Positions 55,436 through 62,229 of a stretch of 64,000 nt of DNA are shown piece after piece (the first letter of the stretch is position 1; every line of letters begins with the position of its first letter). Source of the DNA: an uncultured Carboxylicivirga sp. (lineage in GTDB: Bacteria > Bacteroidota > Bacteroidia > Bacteroidales > Marinilabiliaceae); contig CANLLN010000001.1 of the NCBI GenBank assembly GCA_947491945.1, positions 186,001-250,000 of the forward strand. The letters run 5' to 3'. The position numbers and the translations under genes are program-made. Below the pieces are notes generated by a model, which saw only the letters and a program-made list of their open reading frames with translations, searched no databases and was not told the DNA's origin.

Positions 55436-56076
55436 TTATATCAATAAGCTCCTTGAAAGGAGGCACCGGAAAATCGACAATCTGCACAAATTTAGCAGTT
55501 TGTTTTTCGACAATGGGATATAAAACCCTTATTATCGATACAGACACTAACGGTTCTTCAGTAAAATGGTCAGGATTAAGGCCGGAAGATAAACCATGCG
55601 TAACAGCTATTTCGATGACAGATCCCAAAGCTTTACGAAGCAATATCAATCGGATTCATCAGGATTATGACCTAGTGTTAATAGATGGCACTCCTGCTCT
55701 TTCAGAATTGGCTACGACTATTATTCTGCTATCTGATTTATTGATCATTCCTATCAAACCTGGTGTGTTAGATTTATGGGCTACTGAGATATTTATCGAA
55801 AAATACAATCAGGCATTGGTACTTAAAGACGATATTCATGCAAGGTTTATTCTCAATCAAGTTGACCCACGAACAAAACTGAGTAATGAAATTTCTGAGG
55901 TTCTGAGTGAGTTTTCTATTCCGGCAATGAAGTCAAAACTTAATAATAGGGTGGCCTATTCAGAGTCGATTATATCAGGATTAAGTGTTTTGGAATATAA
56001 AGACGTTAAGGCTCAGGAAGAAATTACTTCTTTCGCAAATGAAACCCTTGAATTATTAAGACAAAATAATCAGTAA
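55432..56076 (+). CDS. ParA family partition ATPase
   Basis: This 214-residue ParA/MinD-type ATPase has the deviant Walker A SLKGGTGKSTICTNLA, and LIIDTDTNGSS for the second Asp. It also has LVLIDGTPALSE and LIIPIKPGVLDLW further on. It lacks a long N-terminal DNA-binding extension, as in small ParA proteins. It should help partition the element in its circular form or position the transfer complex. Overlap with the relaxase gene suggests the second. The RHH gene beyond the repeat block may be its centromere-binding partner. Confidence 0.9.
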   Translation: MIISISSLKGGTGKSTICTNLAVCFSTMGYKTLIIDTDTNGSSVKWSGLRPEDKPCVTAISMTDPKALRSNINRIHQDYDLVLIDGTPALSELATTIILLSDLLIIPIKPGVLDLWATEIFIEKYNQALVLKDDIHARFILNQVDPRTKLSNEISEVLSEFSIPAMKSKLNNRVAYSESIISGLSVLEYKDVKAQEEITSFANETLELLRQNNQ

Positions 56077-56160
56077 CATAAAAACATATTAACATTCAAG
56101 CATAATTATGTCCAGGCATTTTTATGCTTGGACATAAAAGCATTTTGCCATAAAAACATA
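56077..56160. other. Palindrome with flanking direct repeats, candidate centromere (parS)
   Basis: A 12-mer direct repeat (CATAAAAACATA) occurs at 56077-56088 and 56149-56160. Between them lies a 30-nt imperfect palindrome at 56107-56136 (TATGTCCAGGCAT/ATGCTTGGACATA). It sits directly after parA and before the RHH gene, as centromere-like sites often do. It could also act as a terminator, though no clean T-run follows it. Confidence 0.5.
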
Positions 56161-56247
56161 AATATGAAACGAGCCTAAATAATATATCCATTAAGAATGG
56201 ATTAGTTGGCGAGTTCCATGTGGCAATTAAATTCAAATAAATTACAC

Positions 56248-56523
56248 ATGAAAAAGCAGACGTTGAATATAAAAAGCACCCTCAGCAACAAAGTTTCTTT
56301 GTCTAAAAAACCGAAGGCCATTGATGTTATAAAAACTGAAATTGAAGATATTCATAAAACTCCCAAAGTGGCGAAGAATGAATTTTTTCGCACAACAGTT
56401 TACTTGCCAAAATCACTTCACAAAGATCTTAAAATACTTGTGGCTCAAAGCGATACTTTAACAATGAAAGATTTTGTTATCGAAGCCGTTCAGGAGAAAC
56501 TACAGCGAATTTCAAATGGATAG
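56248..56523 (+). CDS. RHH-type DNA-binding protein, possible ParB-like partner
   Basis: This 91-residue basic protein starts at ATG 56248. The C-terminal half is a ribbon-helix-helix fold (FRTTVYLPKSLHKDLKILVA). The N-terminal half is Lys/Ser-rich and unstructured. Position after ParA and the repeat block suggests the centromere-binding partner in a type Ib partition system. This role is inferred. The element's recognizable mobility module ends here. Confidence 0.72.
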   Translation: MKKQTLNIKSTLSNKVSLSKKPKAIDVIKTEIEDIHKTPKVAKNEFFRTTVYLPKSLHKDLKILVAQSDTLTMKDFVIEAVQEKLQRISNG

Positions 56524-56553
56524 AAGGCCTTTATTAACTTAACTAACAATCTA

Positions 56554-56892
56554 TTATAAATTATCCTCTAAATGTTTTATATAATTCGTTAATAGTCCCT
56601 CAATCTGCTTTGAGGCAACAGGATTAGCAGAATGTACATTAAAACTCAGGTTTCTCAAATCAAGTCCAGATTCGAAGACCAACCATTTTGCAGCCGCATA
56701 ACCATCTGGTACAACCTCTCCATTTTTATCGAGACCTAAATCATTATCAAAACTGATAAATTCAGGTAATCCGTTTCTCTTGATATGGGTAACAAAATCA
56801 TCGAACGTTCTCACTATATCAAATTCAGATTGCATTGCCCTATCATAAACCATATCAATTGTTCTTATATCATCAAGAAAAAGTTTTTTCAT
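56554..56892 (-). CDS. Cyclic-phosphate receiver-like domain protein
   Basis: This 112-residue protein starts with KKLFLDDIRTIDM, followed by FISFDNDLGL and DGYAAAKWL, the signature of the cyclic-phosphate processing receiver domain (cREC). Such domains resemble phosphoesterase or receiver folds and are often found near other accessory genes. The acidic residues in LDDIR and FDNDLG could bind metal. It is the last gene of a long minus-strand cargo series. Its partner is unknown. Confidence 0.75.
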   Translation of the reverse strand: MKKLFLDDIRTIDMVYDRAMQSEFDIVRTFDDFVTHIKRNGLPEFISFDNDLGLDKNGEVVPDGYAAAKWLVFESGLDLRNLSFNVHSANPVASKQIEGLLTNYIKHLEDNL

Positions 56893-56978
56893 ATTGTTCT
56901 CAATTGGATTATAGTCTGGTTAATTTTGCGCCCAATCAGTCCATCTTATTTTAATTGCAAAATACTTTAAAATCAAAA

Positions 56979-57230
56979 CTAAACCTTCTTAACTTCTGTA
57001 TTCACCTCATAAATTCGTAAGTCATTCACATTAGAAAGGGCTTCTCTGGCATCAATACGATTGCGTTTATTTCTAAACCATTTATGGTATCGTTCTATTG
57101 CACACCATTTACAGCCGCATCTCAGTGAGTGGTTTTTACTAAGGGCATTTGTCGAAGCATATTTCCAATCAAACGCGTCCCAAAGTTTCTTGCGCTTCCT
57201 GGCATAGTCTCTGTCTTTTTGTGTTCTCAT
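56979..57230 (-). CDS. Small Cys-rich basic protein, intact copy
   Basis: This 83-residue protein is rich in Arg and Lys, with CGCKWC (residues 38-43) as its central motif. It has no membrane segment. A second copy of exactly the same length lies at 57937-58188 and is broken by a stop codon. Its function is unknown; the Cys pattern could bind zinc or iron. The start ATG 57230 is identical in context in both copies. Confidence 0.7.
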   Translation of the reverse strand: MRTQKDRDYARKRKKLWDAFDWKYASTNALSKNHSLRCGCKWCAIERYHKWFRNKRNRIDAREALSNVNDLRIYEVNTEVKKV

Positions 57231-57250
57231 ATTGCTTAGGTATTGTAGTA

Positions 57251-57457
57251 TTATAATCTTGGGTTCTGCAATTCAAACGAATTTGGATCATTGGGCAATG
57301 GTTTTCTTAAACTACAGAATAAATTAGATAGTTTTAAGAAGAAAGCAAATCGTTCAGCTGGTGTTCTAGATAACCATTCATGTATTTCCTCTTGAGAATG
57401 ATCCAGGTTACTTAAGCCATTATCTTTTCCTATATTTATCTTTCTCTTGCGCTTCAT
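57251..57457 (-). CDS. Small uncharacterised protein
   Basis: This 68-residue basic protein starts at ATG 57457 in an ATGA overlap with the end of the upstream reading frame. The motif SRTPAERFAFFLKLSNLF recalls partner proteins of some mobile nucleotidyltransferase or HEPN modules, but this is weak. No catalytic motif is visible. It lies 20 bp upstream of the intact Cys-rich gene. Confidence 0.5.
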   Translation of the reverse strand: MKRKRKINIGKDNGLSNLDHSQEEIHEWLSRTPAERFAFFLKLSNLFCSLRKPLPNDPNSFELQNPRL

Positions 57458-57627
57458 AAGGTGGAAGAATAAGTAGTTCCCAGGTGCATTTTAACATCAC
57501 CCAAATGAATCGTAACCAAAATGGCTTTTTCTTTTAATTTGAGTTCATATGCTCCCGAAGAGACTCGAATATTGAAGATTTTAAAATCAGCAAAATGTAA
57601 TGACTGTTCTGAACCCAGATTCTTTTC
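57454..57627 (-). pseudogene. C-terminal remnant of an unknown gene
   Basis: This 58-codon frame reads as plausible protein (FKIFNIRVSSGAYELKLKEK) and ends in an ATGA overlap with the next gene. It has no ATG, GTG or TTG start before its middle, and a TAG lies just upstream of codon 1. It looks like the tail of a decayed gene whose stop remained coupled to its neighbour. Confidence 0.45.
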
Positions 57628-57679
57628 CTAAATTTGGATAAGGATAGTAATCAGCTGATACTAACAAAAGATTTTGGTC

Positions 57680-57790
57680 ATGGCGGTAGGAACATATATT
57701 TTGATTGGAATTGCTGTTATAGCAACAATAGTAGCATTTTTAGTAAACACGAAAAAAGGTGCTAAATGGTTGAAAAATTTGCACCTTTAG
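57680..57790 (+). CDS. Possible 36-residue single-membrane-segment peptide
   Basis: A + strand frame from ATG 57680 to TAG 57790 encodes a hydrophobic helix (YILIGIAVIATIVAFLV) followed by a Lys-rich tail (NTKKGAKWLKNLHL). The shape recalls small toxins and holin-like peptides. The 3' part of the frame overlaps a strong hairpin. It stands against the strand of neighbouring cargo genes. The call rests only on frame and composition. Confidence 0.4.
   Translation: MAVGTYILIGIAVIATIVAFLVNTKKGAKWLKNLHL
57755..57788 (+). terminator. Hairpin in the 3' end of the small peptide frame
   Basis: AAAGGTGC and GCACCTTT form an 8-bp stem, extended by AAAT/ATTT with one bulge, followed by a T-rich stretch (TTTTATGGCTTTTT). 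The right arm contains the end of the coding frame. Confidence 0.5.
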
Positions 57791-57936
57791 TTTTATGGCT
57801 TTTTCTTTCATTTCATTAAAAATACTAATTCATGTGATTAATTATAGGCATAGGAACAATGGTTGCACTAGTGTAGTAATTATATTTTTAAGCACTAAAA
57901 GAGGTAAGTCCTGGATTATATCTTTGGATGATTAAA

Positions 57937-58188
57937 CTAAACCTTCTTAACTTCTATATTTACCTCATAAATACGCAAGTCGTTTACATTTGAAAGTGCT
58001 TCTCTGGCATCAATACGATTGCGTTTATTTCTAAACCATTTATTATACCTTTCTATTATACACCATTAGCAGCCGCACCTTAGTGAGTGGTTTTTACTCA
58101 GGGCATTCGTTGAAGCATATTTCCAATCAAATGCGTCCCAAAGTTTCTTCCGCTTTTTGGCGTATTCTCTGTCTTTTTGTGTTCTCAT
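57937..58188 (-). pseudogene. Second copy of the small Cys-rich gene, broken by a stop codon
   Basis: This copy aligns without gaps to 56979-57230 (both 252 bp) and shares the same start context. Codon 41, AAA (Lys) in the intact copy, is TAA here (58068-58066). The Cys motif is therefore cut after CGC. Several other substitutions are scattered through the copy, and the 3' stop is retained. It is either a decaying paralogue or a shortened version; a 40-residue product is possible but lacks the second half. Confidence 0.8.
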
Positions 58189-58209
58189 ATTGCTTATGTT
58201 TTGATTGGT

Positions 58210-59157
58210 TTATAATTCTCGAAGATGATTTTTGGCTTTATCTTTTCCCTCCAGGTACAGTTCCAATGCCTCTTTGAAGTCTTTCTCCAAATCTTCCAAT
58301 GTTTTACCTTCATAAGACACTAAATCCGGCTCGATTCCTTTAACCTGACCATAGAATAGTCCATCCGAGTCATTCCAATCAACAGTTCCGGTGAAACCTC
58401 TTTGTCTTAGAGTAAGTTCCGGGATTGGGTAATGCACTTCCTCATATTTTATAATGATACCCGAAACTCGGTCCAGCTCCTGAAAGTTTGGATCAGACTC
58501 TGGAGTATCATTATTGACTAGGTGAATAAGTTCCTCCATGCGGTGACAGGCTTTTTCGTATTCTTCTTTTGAAGGAACTTCCTCTATATTACTTATACCT
58601 ATGAATTTTTCGAAAGCCTCCTTTTCCTTACCGGTTACAATTTGTTTCCCATCCGGACAACTTTTAACAAGCCTCGAATACAGGCTTGATTCGGATTTAT
58701 CCTCTTCCGTCATTTCTTCATATTCAAGCTTCTGCTGCATTAGCTCTTCTTCAAATTCAGTTACACTTTCTTCCTTATAACCGACAAAGGTCATTTCCCA
58801 TAAAATATGAACCAGCGTGTCAAGTTTTCCGTAATAAGCGAAAGCTTCCTCTGAAACTTCCATTCCCAGCCATTTAGTCCAGGGCGTAAGCATCAATGAA
58901 TAAGTCATTACTTTTTGTTCCTCATCTTTAGGAATAGTATAACGTGCATTTACATGAGCATACTCCGTTTCTTCCCAATCCTCCTTTGTTGGTGTGAGAA
59001 TGATTGTCATATCAGAATCCACAGGATGTAATGACATCAACTGAGAGTATGCATCCTTGAATCCATCCAAGTCCTTTCCTTGCTCTGGATATAAATAAGG
59101 GAGCCTTACTTCAAGTTCTGACCATTGAAATTGGCTAATGAGTTCCTTTAAAGTCAT
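58210..59157 (-). CDS. DUF6557 / antitoxin-like / HicB-like composite protein
   Basis: This is a 315-residue protein. The N-terminal about 140 residues match the DUF6557 type (MTLKELISQFQWSELEVRLP, MTIILTPTKEDWEE). Residues ~205-250 carry a KYEEVHYPIPEL pattern, as found in HigA-type antitoxins. The last about 70 residues (GFTGTVDWNDSDGLFYGQVK) resemble a HicB antitoxin domain that binds a HicA toxin. A toxin gene is not visible next to it. I infer that two antitoxin-like domains were joined to DUF6557; the role is unknown. Confidence 0.68.
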   Translation of the reverse strand: MTLKELISQFQWSELEVRLPYLYPEQGKDLDGFKDAYSQLMSLHPVDSDMTIILTPTKEDWEETEYAHVNARYTIPKDEEQKVMTYSLMLTPWTKWLGMEVSEEAFAYYGKLDTLVHILWEMTFVGYKEESVTEFEEELMQQKLEYEEMTEEDKSESSLYSRLVKSCPDGKQIVTGKEKEAFEKFIGISNIEEVPSKEEYEKACHRMEELIHLVNNDTPESDPNFQELDRVSGIIIKYEEVHYPIPELTLRQRGFTGTVDWNDSDGLFYGQVKGIEPDLVSYEGKTLEDLEKDFKEALELYLEGKDKAKNHLREL

Positions 59158-59169
59158 TTTTTAGTTTTG

Positions 59170-59268
59170 TTACCATTCTTCATTTTCGACCGAATCTTCA
59201 AAATCAATTTCCTCATCCAGTGTATCAAAAAATGGGGAATTACCCCCATTTCCCAATTTGAAAGTCAA
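59170..59268 (-). CDS. Possible 32-residue acidic peptide or gene remnant
   Basis: A TTG-initiated frame (59268) of 32 residues ends 12 bp before the DUF6557 composite start. It has a very acidic tail (DTLDEEIDFEDSVENEEW). An upstream in-frame TAG closes it. It is either a short leader or the decayed 3' end of a lost gene. Coding status is unproven. Confidence 0.25.
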   Translation of the reverse strand: MTFKLGNGGNSPFFDTLDEEIDFEDSVENEEW

Positions 59269-59286
59269 ACAATACTAAACTGCTTG

Positions 59287-59709
59287 TCAGATTTTAGTTA
59301 TTTCATGAACTATGAAATTAACATTCTTGTAGCCGTAATAGTTGTTTATATAAACTTCTCCGGTTATCGTTACTTTGTCTCCTTTTTTTAAGTTTTTTAC
59401 TTCGTCTGCGTAATCATTTTTCTTTTTTATAAAAAAGAAATTGCCGACTTCACCTCCGAATGAATTCTTTTCTGGTTCTCCTCCAATTTCGAAGCATCTA
59501 AATGGAATGTAACCAACCTTAAATTTGTTTGGTTTGGCCATACCTGCCATTCCAAATCCAAAAAATTCAGCATCAATTGTTACAGTCTGTCCTTTTAAGT
59601 CCTTCCCTAATTCAACGTTAATAACATTTGAATATTCTGCTTTCTCCGTTTGTGCAATAGCAGAGCCACAAACGAATACAATCGAAAGGAGTAACAGTGT
59701 TTTTTTCAT
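59287..59709 (-). CDS. Secreted OB-fold-like protein
   Basis: This 140-residue protein has a signal peptide (MKKTLLLLSIVFVCGSAIA). The rest alternates strands, with NLKKGDKVTITGEVYINNYY near the end resembling an OB-fold. No Cys pairs or lipobox are visible, so it is probably periplasmic or secreted. Function is unknown. It sits in the accessory region between a zinc-finger-like gene and the DUF6557 composite. Confidence 0.72.
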   Translation of the reverse strand: MKKTLLLLSIVFVCGSAIAQTEKAEYSNVINVELGKDLKGQTVTIDAEFFGFGMAGMAKPNKFKVGYIPFRCFEIGGEPEKNSFGGEVGNFFFIKKKNDYADEVKNLKKGDKVTITGEVYINNYYGYKNVNFIVHEITKI

Positions 59710-59749
59710 AATCTTAAAGTTATAGAAATTAAATGTGTGTAAGTATTAA

Positions 59750-60838
59750 TTATATTAGCAAACATAAAAAATAATCTGAAGAAGAATGCATTTCGAAACC
59801 AGTCTTTCCTATTTTCAAAACTGAATCAAAATAATATTGAGATATCCTTGATTGGCGACTATGATAAGGCCGGTTGTAGTTTTCTATCTTCTCCCCATTA
59901 GCCTTCTTTATCGCTGCAAATTTTTGACAATGATTTATAACTGCACTTGAAGCAAAAGAGCGATTATCCGTTTTTGCATAATCAGTGGTACCTTTCCTTA
60001 CGGAGCGCCAGATGATATTATAAATTTGTCCAACTGAATAATCCTCTAGCAACGAATATAAAACCAGCTCGTCCGTCTCATTTGGATGAGAAAAGAAACC
60101 ACAACTATTCATTTCATTAGTAAATATTTCTCTAGCTTCGGCTAAAGCAATTTTTTTCCATAGTTCATATCGTTCCTGCACGGTACTACCAAATGCATCT
60201 GTTGGATTTTGCAGTTCTTTAATCAGGTCTTCTTCGATTTCAATAATTACATTCTCTATTTTATTATTAAATACGTTCAGACTATTCAGCATATCATTCT
60301 GCAGCTCCGGCAGCGGATAAAACTTCATCATTTTGATTCGCCAACACTGAACCGAATTAATCTCCTCTGACATGCAACCTGCAGAAATGGCACCAATAAA
60401 GACTTTCGACTCAAAATCTAATTCCCAAAATAGTTCCCTGTTTATGTGATAAGTTAGACCTGTGCCCTTCTTTAATCCCTGAATCTTTTTGTTTTGCACA
60501 CTTTGTCCTTTATATTCAGAATACATAGCTGTATGACATTGGGGACAAAATGGTATAGACTGGATACCCCTAGTTATTGGTTTCGTCCAGGAATAGACCA
60601 GGCAAACAGGGCAAACATAATCCTTACAAATACTTGGAGGCAGATGATTTTTGAAAGCACCAATATTTATTTTTTCCAGGCTATAACGATGTATGATATC
60701 TACAATCTTAACCTCTTTCTGGTTGTATAAGGTTAAAACTTCATCCAACTGGTCAACACTAAGACCCGCGAGATACTCAGAAATGGTGGGCTTGATGATT
60801 TTGTGCTCTTCCATAGGCTTGCTCTTTTCAACACCCAT
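59750..60838 (-). CDS. Uncharacterised zinc-finger-like protein
   Basis: This 362-residue protein has two Cys pairs (VCPVCLVYSW and FCPQCHTAM) forming a probable zinc ribbon around residues 75-115. The rest is mostly helical, with HPNETDELVLYSLLED and YNIIWRSVRKGTTDYAKT. I used ATG 60838; the longer frame to GTG 60907 adds a hydrophobic stretch that lacks a clear signal peptide. I recognise no named family. It lies in the cargo region; a role in defence or DNA handling is possible but unsupported. Confidence 0.6.
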   Translation of the reverse strand: MGVEKSKPMEEHKIIKPTISEYLAGLSVDQLDEVLTLYNQKEVKIVDIIHRYSLEKINIGAFKNHLPPSICKDYVCPVCLVYSWTKPITRGIQSIPFCPQCHTAMYSEYKGQSVQNKKIQGLKKGTGLTYHINRELFWELDFESKVFIGAISAGCMSEEINSVQCWRIKMMKFYPLPELQNDMLNSLNVFNNKIENVIIEIEEDLIKELQNPTDAFGSTVQERYELWKKIALAEAREIFTNEMNSCGFFSHPNETDELVLYSLLEDYSVGQIYNIIWRSVRKGTTDYAKTDNRSFASSAVINHCQKFAAIKKANGEKIENYNRPYHSRQSRISQYYFDSVLKIGKTGFEMHSSSDYFLCLLI

Positions 60839-61116
60839 GAAAACAAGGTGGGTGTGAACCTCCACTATATATAGCCTCAGAAGGTACGACCAAGCACCAG
60901 AGTACACTATACTAGCGAAAGGAACACACCCATATAGAGTGCGTTCACTTCCTGACTTCTCGTACTCTTTAAATTGGTCGTTTTTCTGAGGAGAAGCGTC
61001 AGTAACGCAATAAATTATTCTAATATGTCAGGTCAAAAATAATAAAATCGATTCAACTATTAATGTTGTTTGACTATTTTAGCTGATACGAATGTACTCA
61101 ATTTATTTATTCCCTT

Positions 61117-61878
61117 ATGACCATTCAATTTTGCTCTGACATACACCTTGAGTTTGCTCAAAATAGTCTGTTCCTTCATAAGAATTCTATAAAACCAATT
61201 GGTGATATATTGATTCTAGCTGGAGATATTACCTATTGGGGTAAAAAGCACTTTAAGCATTCGTTCTTTGATTATGTGTCGGAGCATTTTAAAACGGTGT
61301 ATTACGTTCCAGGTAATCATGAATTTTATTCTGGAAAGGATCTTCGCATATTAGACAAGCCTATATATGAGTGCATAAGGGAGAATGTATTCCTAGTTAA
61401 TAATCAGGTTGTGTCTATCGAAGATGTTGATTTCTTTTTTACTGTTTTATGGTCAAATATTCCAGAATCTAAGTCACTTAGGGTGGAGCATGGCGTTGGA
61501 GATTTTCACCAGATTAAGTATCGAGGCAATAGGCTGAATTATAAAGTTTTTAATCAGCTGCATAAAGACAGTTTGTCGTTTCTTAAAGAAGCTATACCTG
61601 CTTCCAATGCACAAAAGAAAGTAGTTGTAACGCATCATATTCCCACGCAAATATGTAACCCAGAGTGTTATCGCAATTCAGATATTAACACAGCCTTTAT
61701 TTCTGAGCAATATTCATTAATCCATGATTGGGATGTTGACTATTGGATTTATGGACATCATCATGCCAATATGCCGGAAATTAATATTAATGGCACCAAG
61801 TTAGTAACAAACCAGCTAGGTTATGTCGATTGGGGTGAACATCATAGTTATCGAAATGGAGCATACTTTACATTTTAG
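61117..61878 (+). CDS. Metallophosphoesterase
   Basis: This 253-residue calcineurin-like phosphoesterase has the metal-binding motifs in order: FCSDIHLEF, ILAGDITYWG, VPGNHEFYSG, VTHHIPT and YGHHHANM. This matches a binuclear-metal phosphoesterase, probably acting on a nucleotide or phosphodiester. It lies opposite in strand to its neighbours in the cargo region. The substrate cannot be inferred. The intergenic region 60908-61116 holds no gene I support. Confidence 0.9.
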   Translation: MTIQFCSDIHLEFAQNSLFLHKNSIKPIGDILILAGDITYWGKKHFKHSFFDYVSEHFKTVYYVPGNHEFYSGKDLRILDKPIYECIRENVFLVNNQVVSIEDVDFFFTVLWSNIPESKSLRVEHGVGDFHQIKYRGNRLNYKVFNQLHKDSLSFLKEAIPASNAQKKVVVTHHIPTQICNPECYRNSDINTAFISEQYSLIHDWDVDYWIYGHHHANMPEININGTKLVTNQLGYVDWGEHHSYRNGAYFTF

Positions 61879-61891
61879 AAAAAGTAACAAC

Positions 61892-61921
61892 ACTGCATCC
61901 TACCTGGTGGTAGGATGCAGT
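61892..61921. terminator. Perfect hairpin between convergent cargo genes
   Basis: ACTGCATCCTACC and GGTAGGATGCAGT form a 13-bp perfect stem with a 4-nt loop. There is no long T-run, so it may terminate weakly or only stabilise the mRNA ends. It separates the metallophosphoesterase from the minus-strand gene. Confidence 0.6.
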
Positions 61922-61927
61922 AGGTGT

Positions 61928-62191
61928 CTATTTCCACTGTCTCATACGATAGAGCTTCCAGTTGCGATTTCGTCTTTTTGAGGCTGTAGAATTGATACAT
62001 TCAATGCCATGTGGAAAACAGTATGAACAACCACCCATTTTCATGAAATTGTGGATTCGTGAAATTCTTCGATTGCCAATTTTCATTGAAATATCAGCAA
62101 TCCCATACTCATTATAGTCAAAGGTATTTTTAATACGGTGAAGGTGCTTCGTTTTTACAGAAACACTTACCTCGAAAGCAAAGTCTTTCAT
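61928..62191 (-). CDS. Small Cys/His-containing protein
   Basis: This 87-residue basic protein has GGCSYCFPHGIEC, a possible zinc-binding site, and an Arg/Lys-rich C-terminal tail (ASKRRNRNWKLYRMRQWK). It loosely resembles in composition the 83-residue Cys-rich protein elsewhere in the cargo, but I see no firm homology. It lies directly downstream of the DNA methyltransferase on the same strand with a 38-bp gap, so co-expression is plausible. Function is unknown. Confidence 0.55.
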   Translation of the reverse strand: MKDFAFEVSVSVKTKHLHRIKNTFDYNEYGIADISMKIGNRRISRIHNFMKMGGCSYCFPHGIECINSTASKRRNRNWKLYRMRQWK

Positions 62192-62229
62192 TTAAAATCT
62201 AGTTAAGTAAACACTTAACTATCGAGACA

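Noticed and set aside
56985-57005. CTTCTGTATTCACC resembling the mnmE end as a possible attR
   Set aside because: Only a few bases match, and the sequence is the coding end of the duplicated Cys-rich gene, present in both copies with changes.
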